A DNA stretch of 64,000 nt, taken from Babylonia areolata. Its lineage: Eukaryota > Mollusca > Gastropoda > Neogastropoda > Buccinidae. Below the pieces are notes generated by a model. The model was not told the DNA's origin. It saw only the letters and a program-made list of their open reading frames with translations, and searched no databases. Shown here piece after piece: positions 60,301 to 61,893 of this stretch (its first letter is position 1; each line of letters starts with the position of its first letter). Made by a program: the position numbers and the translations under genes. Location of the stretch: positions 31,277,000-31,340,999 of the forward strand of contig NC_134906.1 of NCBI RefSeq assembly GCF_041734735.1. The letters are read 5' to 3'.

Positions 60301-61893
60301 GTGTCAGTCATATCATCTGAGACAGGAGACCACATTACTTGTGTGTGTCAGTCATATCATCTGAGACAGGACCACATTACTTGTGTGTGTCAGTCATATC
60401 ATCTGAGACAGAAGTCCACATTACTTGTGTGTGTCAGTCATATCATCTGAGACAGGACCACATTACTTGTGTGTGTCAGTCATATCATCTGAGACAGAAG
60501 TCCACATTACTTGTGTGTGTCAGTCATATCATCTGAGACAGAAGTCCACATTACTTGTCTGTGTCAGTCATATCATCTGAGACAGAAGTCCACATTACTT
60601 GTGTGTGTCAGTCATATCATCTGACAGAAGTCCACATTACTTGTCTGTGTCAGTCATATCATCTGAGACAGGAGTCCACATTAATTAAATCCAGTGTAAC
60701 CTCTGACCTTTGCCTGCGGTCCCCGCCAGGCGACAGTCACCATGCCATACTCCTCGTCATCAGTGGGGTAGCTGATGACTTGCTCCACGCTCTCCGCCAA
60801 CAAGGGGACAGCACTCTGCCACGGACGTCTGAAAGGGCCCTGCAATCCCTGAGGAAAGGGAGGTAAACAATTTACCCCAAACAAACCAATGAACAATGGG
60901 ACAGCACTCTGCCAGGGATGGCTGAAAGGGCCCTGCAATCCCTGTAGCGAAGGGAGGTAAAACAATAAACCAACACAAACCAATGAACAATGGGACAGCA
61001 CTCTGCCACGGACGTCTGAAAGGGCCCTGCAATCCCTGTAGCGAAGGGAGGTAAAACAATAAACCAACACAAACCAATGAACAATGGGACAGCACTCTGC
61101 CAGGGATGGCTGAAAGGGCCCTGCAATCCCTGTAGCAAAGGGAGGTAAAACAATAAACCAACACAAACCAATGAACAATGGGACAGCACTCTGCCAGGGA
61201 TGGCTGAAAGGGCCCTGCAATCCCTGAGGTAAAAAATTAACCAAACCCCCCCCCCCCCCAAAAAAAAACACCTGAGGAACAATCAGTGAAAGTGACAGCA
61301 ACACAAAAACAGGATATGAAAGACAAACTAGGTGGCAGCTAGTTTTTTTTTTTTTTCTTTCAATCATTTATTCTTCAGTCATTCAGTTAGTTATTCAGTC
61401 TCTAAGTTAATTATATATTTTGGCACTTTGATTTTTTATTCTATCAAAAAGGCAGATGCAATGTATACATAGATCAATATGCATCCTTTGTTGCTATGTG
61501 TAACTCAGACTTCCTGTTTTTCCTTCCTTACTTCCTCCTTCCTTTCAACACCAGACTTCCCATTTCCTGCCACCTCTCCCCTACGCCCTTACCAACCTTT
61601 TTTTTGATCTTTTCCTCTACAGGTTTCAGAGCTCTGAACACGTCATGTGGCTGTCTCCACTCCCCTAATCCCCCATCCCTCACCTTTTTCTTGATCTTTT
61701 CCTCTACAGGTTTCAGAGCTCTGAACACGTCATGTGGCTGTCTCCACTCCCCTAATCCCCCATCCCTCACCTTTTTCTTGATCTTTTCCTCTACAGGTTT
61801 CAGAGCTCTGAACACGTCATGTGGCTGCACGTCACCAGTGATGATCAGACACAGGTTCTCTGGGCGGTAAAAGTCCTGGTGGTATTTGCACAC
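1798..61893 (-). CDS. M16-family metallopeptidase (C05D11.1-like), 13 exons, partial
   Basis: Thirteen exons on the minus strand join in one frame: 61771-61893, 60708-60848, 44998-45108, 42082-42173, 33194-33296, 29936-30010, 23551-23655, 21257-21400, 17475-17663, 10917-11019, 5699-6010, 3583-3668 and 1798-1955, 1,742 bases in all. Every junction keeps phase, including the split codons D/E, J/K and K/L, and there is no internal stop. Hallmarks of the family, in order, are YHQDFYRPENLCLIITGDV, RPWQSAVP, VAWRGPQAK, DYLSETAISPLQRDFVEIE, LDMQRM...RRVLDAL, EDDNHDAVA, RFQLDDLTTNF, IDTSSIP, VQWLRDVLHGTQFTAERLK and SSMLRQSTFLTQLLEKLE. These resemble the uncharacterised M16 protein C05D11.1 of C. elegans and its animal relatives. 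M16 enzymes bind zinc through an N-terminal HxxEH motif; that part lies beyond 64 kb, so activity cannot be judged here. The extreme C-terminus lies beyond base 1. Family assignment is from recalled similarity, not a search. Confidence 0.9.
1956..2150. other. Intron L-M stretch rich in GTCAT words
   Basis: Irregular repeats of GTCATCA and CTGTCAT next to the acceptor of exon M, without a regular period. No coding or RNA feature is seen. Confidence 0.5.
2150..3590. repeat. Minisatellite, 22-23-bp unit, built on the exon L donor
   Basis: About 60 units. On the minus strand each reads CCTGAACAG-GTAGGTCATC with short spacer, which is the last nine bases of exon L plus its donor and first intron bases. 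Many units keep GTAGGT; a block near 3.1-3.5 kb has drifted to GATAGATC. The array starts exactly at the exon edge. Confidence 0.93.
3583..3668 (-). CDS. Exon L of the M16 peptidase gene
   Basis: Two bases plus 28 codons: STYNVSSMLRQSTFLTQLLE, then KLETSPEQ, ending at the donor GTAGGT. The acceptor GACACAG follows a (GT)n tract on the minus strand. The split codon with exon K gives glutamate. SSMLRQ..FL..LLEKLE is a family hallmark. The edge CCTGAACAG-GTAGGT is repeated several dozen times downstream. Confidence 0.9.
3680..3714. repeat. (CA)n microsatellite before the exon L acceptor
   Basis: A run of CA dinucleotides, reading (GT)n on the gene strand, about 10 bases upstream of the exon L acceptor where a polypyrimidine tract would be expected. 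Confidence 0.95.
3715..3965. other. Non-repetitive intron K-L segment
   Basis: Unique-looking AT-rich sequence between the (CA)n tract and the 76-bp array. I see no coding, RNA or mobile feature. Confidence 0.5.
3966..4697. repeat. Minisatellite, 76-bp unit
   Basis: About 9.6 copies of a 76-bp unit containing CTCAGGGCGACCTGCCATGG and GTGCTGGGACTGAGAAAGGC. Copies are nearly identical apart from ACATC/ACAAC. I see no link to an exon. Confidence 0.96.
4834..5720. repeat. Minisatellite, 32-bp unit, built on the exon K donor, split by a SINE
   Basis: Units lie at about 4834-5154 and 5567-5720. On the minus strand the two units nearest exon K read ATGGTGTTTTCTAAAG-GTGA plus GTGCTTCAACAC, the exon 3' edge with its donor. 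Farther units have drifted to CCACAG-GTCAGT, still donor-like. A distant copy near 4834 retains CTTCAGGACATGGTGTTTTC of the exon. A SINE interrupts the array. Confidence 0.93.
5155..5566 (+). mobile_element. tRNA-derived SINE (copy 1)
   Basis: The head has pol III-type boxes (TGGCAGAATGGTTAAGAC and GGGTTCGAATCCC). The body contains GGATGAGACGATAAACCGAG, reminiscent of the V-SINE central domain, and the tail is (GAAAGT)n. It is flanked by a 12-bp target duplication TGACCTGTGGTA at 5143-5154 and 5567-5578, which is array sequence. The class is clear; the subfamily name is not. Confidence 0.9.
5699..6010 (-). CDS. Exon K of the M16 peptidase gene (largest)
   Basis: Two bases, 103 codons and one base. 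It starts EVIPHERVIAELEKDT, has CGHFPQFLVVEVKVEEEKYE in the middle and ends LKRSGSRIVRTLLQDMVFSK. The acceptor is GTGCAG and the donor is an exact GTGAGT. The segment VQWLRDVLHGTQFTAERLK is the strongest family match in the window. Copies of its 3' edge plus donor form the 32-bp array at 4.9-5.7 kb. Confidence 0.95.
6232..10420 (-). mobile_element. LINE 1: endonuclease-reverse transcriptase retrotransposon, near full length
   Basis: The element is in the sense orientation of the host gene and sits inside the 23-bp array. One long intact frame (6344-9694) is followed by about 110 bases of 3' sequence with no poly(A), ending near GATCTCGATGGACACACCAC. A leader of about 700 bases precedes the frame. 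The 3' end matches that of LINE 2 at 35.0 kb. The ends are approximate and I could not fix a target duplication because the flanks are repetitive. The protein resembles those annotated in many animals as craniofacial development protein 2-like; the clade (RTE-like or other) is uncertain. Confidence 0.9.
6344..9694 (-). CDS. LINE 1 ORF: apurinic-type endonuclease, reverse transcriptase, C2H2 finger
   Basis: A 1,116-codon uninterrupted frame. An exonuclease/endonuclease/phosphatase domain spans about residues 57-310 (GAWNIRTLL, LSETRL, SAYAPT, LGDFNARVG near 208, WTDHRLV near 305). The reverse transcriptase follows, with LTKAFDTVSREGLW near 686, NGVKQGCVLAPTLF, and the catalytic FADD near 803. 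The last 24 residues form a C2H2 finger, CPNCQRTF...H...H. All active-site motifs I can recognise are present, so it could encode a working enzyme for target-primed retrotransposition. The first methionine is taken as start, but the true start could be later, just before GAWNIRT. Confidence 0.93.
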   Translation of the reverse strand: MHCSPPWHEEGARKGALKIACSISPWPAYRGWRGPYISGRNKEKEKKKTRIVPLTIGAWNIRTLLDRDNADRPQRRTALVASELARYNIDIAALSETRLAGEGELCERGSGYTFFWSGRGSEERREAGVGFAVKTALVSKLAGIPKGVNDRLMTMKLPLASGQKHLTIVSAYAPTMTNPDEVKAKFYEDLHSVIAAIPKADKLIILGDFNARVGSDYISWDGVIGKHGVGHCNPNGLLLLQTCAEHELLITNTVFCLPTRNRTSWMHPRSKHWHLIDYVIVRKRDRQDVRVTKTMCGAECWTDHRLVVSKLNIRIQPKRRPQGQKAPKRLNIAKLKSITIKQSFVELLEDRLESASLDNQNVESDWRTLRELIYSTASETLGPVTRKHKDWFDENCDEIKQLLDEKRRLHQAHLSNPKSTSKKDAYNDIRRTVQQKLRQMQDKWLSDKADEIQGYADRHDMKRFYDALKEVYGPTSSGSSPLLSADGNTLITEKENILERWAEHFNSVLNRPSSINDEAIDRLPQVPTNEALDDPPTLLETQKAISLLSSGKAPGSDSIPAEVYKDGGTVLTEKLHQLYSLMWKEETIPQDFKDASIIHLYKRKGNRQACDNHRGISLLSIAGKILARILLNRLTAHLDQGHLPESQCGFRKERGTTDMVFAARQLQEKCQEQNADLFSTYIDLTKAFDTVSREGLWKIMAKYGCPRKFISLVSQFHEGMQARVQDNGETSAPFAVTNGVKQGCVLAPTLFSLMFSAMLTDAFRDGDVGIGLKYRTDGKLFNLRRLQAKTKVMTDIIRDFLFADDCALNAGSEADMQLSVDKFATASRNFGLTISTRKTEVLHQPAPGKPYVEPNITVNGQRLSAVERFTYLGSTLSRNVTIDDEVNVRIARASAAFGRLNANVWNRRGISLETKLKVYRAVVLPTLLYACQTWTVYQRHAKKLNHFHTTCLRKLLNIKWQDKTPDTEVLAKATLPSIFTILMQSQLRWAGHVARMPDHRLPKRLFYGELQQGKRSHGGQKKRFRDTLKVSLKAFDINPDSWEESAVDRDKWRAAVHKGARLCEANRTAAAVQKRQARKSRANKLPDNDMPVFVCPNCQRTFRAQIGLFSHLRTHR
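10745..10860. repeat. (CT)n and (CA)n microsatellites in intron J-K
   Basis: A short (CT)n run followed by imperfect (CA)n tracts, about 60 bases from the exon J donor. Open frames here reflect low complexity only. Confidence 0.9.
10917..11019 (-). CDS. Exon J of the M16 peptidase gene
   Basis: Thirty-four codons plus one base: MMVLIDTSSIPLALKYYLPL, then FTEALMESPILRDG. The acceptor is GTTACAG and the donor GTGAGG. The leftover G plus AG of exon K makes glutamate. The family pattern is IDTS.LP..LR.YL.L....LESPI.RDG. The array of 30-bp units upstream repeats GTTACAG-ATGATGGTGTT, the acceptor and start of this exon. Confidence 0.92.
11675..13800 (+). mobile_element. L1-like LINE, 5'-truncated and decayed
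   Basis: From about 11691 a frame gives NKRIIYSWEKRDLSLIGKIN and onward through CNREAFEKVKRSVVCSGFEQ to a zinc-binding end, CTYCPEETDYIEHFFFHCPP (about 12600-12926). This is the C-terminal part of an L1-type reverse transcriptase (thumb and zf-RVT region). In-frame stops at about 12148 and 12379 and at least one frameshift before 12600 show decay. The 3' part (12930-13770) is non-coding and ends in A-rich sequence around 13769-13789, consistent with a poly(A)-type tail. It split the 30-bp array. Confidence 0.8.
12930..13770. other. Non-coding segment, probably 3' part of the L1-like insertion
   Basis: Contains a CATGCA-rich short stretch near 13020-13085 and otherwise unique sequence. A segment near 13090-13250 could be a separate small element, but I see no pol III boxes or target duplication. 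No gene is seen. Confidence 0.45.
15631..16984 (+). mobile_element. LINE 3: 5'-truncated relative of LINE 1
   Basis: Starts inside the reverse transcriptase at KAFNTVSRKGLWEIMKRLGC and runs to the C2H2 tail CNRCGRLCFSRIGLVSHERA. The main frame is 15726-16949 (407 codons) and includes LLFADDAALV, the catalytic motif. One frameshift near 15770 separates it from the first 45 or so codons. It ends with GCCAGGCCATGATGATGATG, a short ATG-repeat tail. It interrupts the 30-bp array, with short TAACAC homology at both junctions but no convincing target duplication. It is GC-rich and differs clearly from LINEs 1 and 2, so it is another subfamily. Confidence 0.9.
17475..17663 (-). CDS. Exon I of the M16 peptidase gene
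   Basis: This exon has 63 codons: VEPPESILTSVDVPGTDSIH, a proline-rich stretch, then FPLKDLPCRFQLDDLTTNFA and R. The acceptor is GACACCAG and the donor GTCAGT. It matches the family block with VP.T.SI.FH and LPF.FQ.DH..TNF. Its GC-rich codons contrast with the AT-rich arrays on both sides. The nearest arrays are the intron-only 46-bp array upstream and J-type units downstream. Confidence 0.92.
17715..18150. repeat. Minisatellite, 46-bp unit
   Basis: About nine copies of a unit with TTCTTGTTCCACTCAAACTA and CAGCTGTTGTCAACAG. It begins about 50 bases upstream of the exon I acceptor. No exon sequence is seen in it. Confidence 0.93.
18190..21200. repeat. Minisatellite, 42-bp unit, about 71 copies
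   Basis: The unit contains CACTTCATGGAGTAACATGT and GAACCACTGTGCACCCCCCA. A rare variant (CTCCCACAC...ATATTAACC) occurs near 18955 and again near 20467, 1,512 bases apart (36 units), with similar neighbours. This indicates an internal block duplication. It ends about 55 bases from the exon H donor and carries no exon sequence. Confidence 0.95.
21257..21400 (-). CDS. Exon H of the M16 peptidase gene
   Basis: This exon has 48 codons: VVGEPSQTVMEQKGQEEKQR and onward to LEEATAANE. The acceptor is GATGACAG and the donor GTTTGT. The charged helical stretch with EEEK.RI..Q...LG.EGL is typical of M16 linker regions and of this family. The array at 21.4-21.8 kb carries the acceptor joined directly to the internal GTGATGGAGCAG of this exon. 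Confidence 0.9.
21391..22985. repeat. Minisatellite, about 62-66-bp unit, built on the exon H acceptor
   Basis: The first seven or so units (to about 21.83 kb) read, on the minus strand, GATGACAG-GTGATGGAGCAG: the exon H acceptor fused to bases 25-36 of that exon. Units beyond 21.83 kb are a diverged form with TTCATCACTGAACACACCAC and ATAATTATGTACATGTCACA. All belong to one array that fills the intron between H and the SINE. Confidence 0.88.
23006..23430 (+). mobile_element. tRNA-derived SINE (copy 2)
   Basis: Head boxes are TGGCCTAGAGGTAACGCG and GGTTCGAATCCC. The central block GGATGAGATGATAAACTGAG is related to SINE copy 1, and the 3' part contains CTCCCTGGGGAGAGAAGCCC. It ends in A-rich ACAGTACAATACAATA. 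No clear target duplication could be set. Confidence 0.85.
23430..23535. repeat. (GA/GACA)n microsatellite beside the exon G donor
   Basis: GAGA, GACA and CAGA runs directly downstream of exon G on the gene strand. This is low-complexity sequence and gives no gene evidence. Confidence 0.9.
23551..23655 (-). CDS. Exon G of the M16 peptidase gene
   Basis: This exon has 35 codons in phase 0: VRLNTISSRQRLKQEGEAFW, then LDMLKRFTQGVPKVV. The acceptor is TTTGAG. The donor GTCCGT is weak, and alternatives a few bases away are possible. It fits the family segment in which a helix ends in FWLDLL.KY. The acceptor edge seeds the 40-bp array that fills the upstream side. Confidence 0.85.
23650..26590. 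repeat. Minisatellite, 40-bp unit, built on the exon G acceptor
   Basis: About 73 units. On the minus strand each carries GTACAGTTTGAG-GTACAACT followed by AAACACTGT, the exon G acceptor plus its first codons (VQLNTV against VRLNTI in the exon). A one-base-short variant (TATACGTGTTTAG) recurs near 24598 and 25677, and TCAGTCTTACC recurs near 24167 and 25087, so a block of about 0.9-1.1 kb was duplicated. It abuts the next array at 26590. Confidence 0.94.
26585..29925. repeat. Minisatellite, 38/42-bp unit, about 83 copies
   Basis: Units contain CAGTAACAACAACAGCTGAC with or without an extra TCAG or ACAG, then AACAGTGTCTGTGTCA. The array starts about 10 bases from the exon F donor and runs directly into the 40-bp array. 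The whole intron F-G (about 6.3 kb) is therefore two arrays back to back. Confidence 0.95.
29936..30010 (-). CDS. Exon F of the M16 peptidase gene
   Basis: This small 25-codon exon reads LEDDNHDAVACMIIGQFLYG and then DTQDD. The acceptor is GAACAG and the donor GTGAGT. It matches the family block LEDNPHDTVA...I..FLFGD. It is squeezed between two arrays, one starting about 17 bases from its acceptor and one about 10 bases from its donor. Confidence 0.9.
30027..32632. repeat. Variable minisatellite with embedded (ATC)n
   Basis: About 80 units of ATGTTCACATTCACTGCCTC joined by runs of ATC/ACC triplets of variable number. It begins about 17 bases upstream of the exon F acceptor. All three plus-strand frames stay open for roughly 870-920 codons because the unit has no stop in any of them. 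The predicted products are His, Ser or Ile/Cys-rich repeats, not proteins. Confidence 0.95.
32625..32885. repeat. Minisatellite, about 52-bp unit, five copies
   Basis: Units contain CCTAGTCTGGGATCAGACAG and TTGTCTGAAGAGATCAAGTA. Next to it, at about 32886-32910, the minus strand reads GTGTTGGATGCCCTCAACAG, which matches the 3' edge of exon E with two changes and is followed by GTTGTT. Confidence 0.88.
32910..33190. other. Non-repetitive part of intron E-F
   Basis: C-rich stretch, then T-rich unique sequence up to the donor of exon E. I see nothing else here. Confidence 0.5.
33194..33296 (-). CDS. Exon E of the M16 peptidase gene
   Basis: One base plus 34 codons: LDQVLSGIAEGGETLDMQRM and onward to RRVLDALNS, with acceptor CACAG and donor GTGAGT. 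It fits the family segment IAEGGE.LDM.RM...HRRIL..L. The following exon F begins LEDDNHDAVA, which is the expected continuation. Copies of the first 20 or so bases make up the array at 33.3-33.8 kb. Confidence 0.9.
33285..33840. repeat. Minisatellite, about 58-bp unit, built on the exon E acceptor
   Basis: About nine units. On the minus strand each has CACAG, then 26 bases beginning ACTGGAACAAATGTTGAGTG, then a consensus GTAAGT. The 26 bases correspond to the start of exon E (LEQMLSGI against LDQVLSGI). Each unit thus has an acceptor and a donor around a potential 26-base micro-exon; exon E itself lacks that donor. Confidence 0.92.
33880..39760. repeat. Minisatellite, 44-48-bp unit rich in CA, split by LINE 2
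   Basis: Blocks at 33880-35003 and 39119-39760. Units contain CCCAGTTACACACACAGAGG and TACACACAGACAGAAACACA. On the minus strand the 48-bp units stay open as a Cys/Val repeat, which I regard as a by-product of composition. Confidence 0.94.
35004..39118 (-). mobile_element. LINE 2: full-length but decayed relative of LINE 1
   Basis: It is flanked by an 11-bp target duplication CACACAAAGGT at 34993-35003 and 39119-39129, which is array sequence, so both ends are fixed: 4,115 bases. The coding region survives in pieces at 36504-38006 (endonuclease plus early RT), 36136-36525, 36017-36322 and 35038-36102 (FADD-containing RT end to the C2H2 finger CPHCVRTFRARIGLTSHLRT). The pieces switch frame at least three times. 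A leader of about 1.1 kb is shared in part with LINE 1, but its outer 230 bases differ. There is no poly(A); it ends GATGAACCACAC. Confidence 0.93.
39761..39960. repeat. (CAGA)n microsatellite and flank
   Basis: A run of CAGA/GACA at about 39765-39815 followed by unique sequence. A similar CATACAAAAA...GACAGACAGACAGAGACAG stretch recurs at about 42003-42045. Confidence 0.8.
39960..40900. other. Unique AT-rich part of intron D-E
   Basis: About 0.9 kb with no tandem repeat, no long open frame with family signature and no recognised element. It could be old inserted DNA, because similar GACAGA motifs lie on both sides of the 39.96-42.0 kb block. Confidence 0.5.
40905..41112. repeat. Minisatellite, 22-bp unit (44-bp pairs)
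   Basis: About nine copies of ACTCTGCTCTCCCACTGTGG, alternating CCCACTG and CCCTCTG. No exon relation is seen. Confidence 0.93.
41225..41745. repeat. Minisatellite, about 56-bp unit
   Basis: About nine copies of a unit containing AATACTGAGAAAAACAAAAC and CACCACTTCCCCACCCC. No exon relation is seen. Confidence 0.93.
41746..42075. other. Intron D-E segment beside the exon D donor
   Basis: Unique sequence with a short GAGAGAG stretch and a GACAGACAGACAGAGACAG run ending near the GTAAGT donor. No other feature is seen. Confidence 0.5.
42082..42173 (-). CDS. Exon D of the M16 peptidase gene (start ambiguous)
   Basis: The exon has 30 codons plus two bases, beginning VCQFVIENSVCCFGFNFQ and ending KEISP before a consensus GTAAGT donor. 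The two leftover bases AA join the A of exon E to give lysine. The start is not unique. The first 54 bases, including a TTTCAG acceptor before GTGTGC, are tandemly repeated upstream, with equivalent in-frame acceptors at 42227, 42281 and 42335. Copies beyond that are 52 bp or so and break the frame. I chose the acceptor nearest the unique part as the minimal exon. Confidence 0.8.
42121..42492 (-). repeat. Exon D repeat, 54/52-bp unit, partly coding
   Basis: Seven periods. The four nearest the unique part of exon D are 54 bp and code for VCQFVIENSVCCFGFNFQ without a stop. Each ends TTTCAG directly before the next GTGTGC, so each is both coding sequence and an acceptor. The outer units lack two bases (CACACAG for CACACTGAG) and are out of frame. 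Confidence 0.92.
42493..42790. other. Non-repetitive part of intron C-D
   Basis: Unique sequence between the exon D repeat and the exon C donor array. It has short GATGAC words but no gene, RNA or element. Confidence 0.5.
42790..45030. repeat. Minisatellite, 50-bp (and 33-bp) unit, built on the exon C donor
   Basis: About 45 units. On the minus strand each carries GTGGAGATTGAGGAACCGTA, then CTGCAGTCAG, then GTCAGTGTTGTCATG: the last 30 bases of exon C and its donor. A shorter form lacks the AACCGTACTG part. Nearly all units keep CAG-GTCAGT. Confidence 0.96.
44998..45108 (-). CDS. Exon C of the M16 peptidase gene
   Basis: This exon has 37 codons in phase 0. The acceptor is ATTACAG before DQYTFEALNILLDYLSETAI; the exon ends EIEEPYCSQ before GTCAGT. 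It matches the family block LLDYLTDTAISPLQRDFVEIE. Its donor edge is repeated about 45 times downstream (42.8-45.0 kb) and its acceptor edge is repeated upstream. A degenerate partial copy lies at 53245-53300. Confidence 0.92.
45105..45270. repeat. Minisatellite, 47-bp unit, built on the exon C acceptor (block nearest the exon)
   Basis: Three to four units. On the minus strand they read ATTACAG-GACCAGTACATG, the exon C acceptor and its first codons, then an AT-rich spacer. Related blocks lie at 46.94-47.58 and 52.52-52.83 kb. Confidence 0.9.
45271..45640. other. (AAT)n tract and a probable small-element fragment
   Basis: A run of AAT repeats is followed by ATTTATATCGTGCTC and AGAGCGCTTTACA, wording common at the ends of short interspersed elements in marine invertebrates. 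About 250 bases of unique sequence follow. The element type is a guess. Confidence 0.45.
45640..46940. repeat. Minisatellite, 40-bp unit, about 32 copies
   Basis: The unit contains ACAGTACCAAATCACTAGCT and TATAGTTCTGAATCACCTT. No exon sequence is seen. It joins an exon C acceptor block at each side. Confidence 0.95.
46940..52830. repeat. Minisatellite, about 48-bp unit, exon C acceptor type, split by a DIRS element
   Basis: Blocks at about 46940-47583 and 52519-52830. Units contain CATGTGTACTGGTCATTACA and TTGTACACACATCATAACAT. On the minus strand GACCAGTACACA is the start of exon C, but most units have lost the CAG of the acceptor (TAAT instead of TACAG). Confidence 0.9.
47584..52518 (-). 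mobile_element. DIRS-type tyrosine-recombinase retrotransposon, broken
   Basis: A fossil copy about 4.9 kb long, inside the exon C acceptor array. Parts, in order on the minus strand: a leader (about 51.4-52.5 kb), a gag-like region (50002-51387), a reverse transcriptase plus RNase H region (48170-50005, with YLDDW and LFTDKTT signatures), and the N-terminal part of a tyrosine recombinase (about 47.6-48.1 kb). Inverted terminal words TTTGGTGT...ATATACT lie at both ends (47610-47627 and 52503-52518). The flanks join to a perfect array unit, so there is no target duplication, as expected for this class. It looks non-autonomous, with several breaks and an incomplete recombinase. DIRS or Ngaro type; the exact clade is unsure. 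Confidence 0.85.
52831..53219 (-). mobile_element. tRNA-derived SINE (copy 3)
   Basis: On the minus strand the head reads GCGCAATAGCCAAGTGGTTA and GGGTTCGAATCAC (A and B boxes), the body has GTTCGGTGGGTTATGGAAAC, and the 3' tail is (GAA)n. It is about 390 bases long and of a different family from copies 1 and 2. It sits between two exon C acceptor-type units. Confidence 0.88.
53240..53330 (-). pseudogene. Degenerate partial copy of exon C
   Basis: The minus strand codes SLDYLSEMTISPLQ (exon C has LLDYLSETAISPLQ) and the start of the match, GAAGCC, is followed by an 18-base gap relative to exon C. It then runs straight into CAG-GACCAGTACACG, an array unit. It lacks the exon's end and proper acceptor, so it is a relic, not an alternative exon. 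Confidence 0.8.
53345..60690. repeat. Minisatellite, 42-44-bp unit, about 170 copies (largest array)
   Basis: The unit contains GTCAGTCATATCATCTGAGA, CATGAGTCCACATTACTTGT and a GTGT run of variable length. It fills most of intron B-C and starts about 20 bases from the exon B donor. No exon sequence is seen. Rare variants recur exactly 1,906 bases apart (54431/56337, 54701/56607, 55493/57399), showing a large internal duplication. Confidence 0.96.
60708..60848 (-). CDS. Exon B of the M16 peptidase gene
   Basis: This exon has 47 codons in phase 0. It starts GLQGPFRRPWQSAVP after a CCTCAG acceptor and ends VAWRGPQAK before GTCAGA. The family signature RPWQSPVP...DDE...V.IAWRGP..AK is clear. The first 50 or so bases, together with the acceptor, recur in a 92-bp array upstream. 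Confidence 0.9.
60800..61240. repeat. Minisatellite, about 92-bp unit, built on the exon B acceptor
   Basis: Four further copies upstream of exon B. Each carries, on the minus strand, CTACAG-GGATTGCAGGGCCC, then TTTCAG(A/C)(C/G)..., CAGAGTGCTGTCCC, that is, the first 45-50 bases of exon B. One copy (about 61.0 kb) has the exon's CGTCCGTGGCAG exactly; the others read CATCCCTGGCAG. Spacers contain GTTGGTTTATTGTTTTACCT. Confidence 0.93.
61241..61510. other. Unique part of intron A-B with poly(C)/poly(A) and poly(T) runs
   Basis: Homopolymer runs at about 61247-61268 and 61345-61357, otherwise AT-rich unique sequence. No other feature is seen. Confidence 0.5.
61590..61800 (-). repeat. Exon A donor-edge repeat, 87-bp unit, three copies
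   Basis: Exon A's last 40 or so bases, its donor and about 45 bases of intron recur twice downstream at 87-bp spacing. The unit stays open in the exon frame (29 codons: KKKVRDGGLGEWRQPHDVF and so on). Donors are GTGAGG, GTGAGG and a weaker GTTGGT. Copies are nearly identical, so the duplication is recent. Confidence 0.93.
61771..61893 (-). CDS. Exon A of the M16 peptidase gene
   Basis: This exon has 41 codons in phase 0. It opens after TTGACAG with VCKYHQDFYRPENL and ends EEKIKKK before the donor GTGAGG. YHxDFYRPENLxLIITG is the usual start of the M16 C-terminal-type domain. Both edges are multiplied. The 3' edge and donor recur twice more at 87-bp spacing (donors near 61684 and 61597), and the acceptor edge seeds the 38-bp array above 61.89 kb. 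Use of a downstream donor would add 29 or 58 residues in frame. Confidence 0.9.

Noticed and set aside
53345-60690. CRISPR-like regular repeats
   Set aside because: Units are contiguous and wholly similar, with no unique spacers of fixed size and no cas genes; the setting is an animal intron. The same applies to all other arrays.
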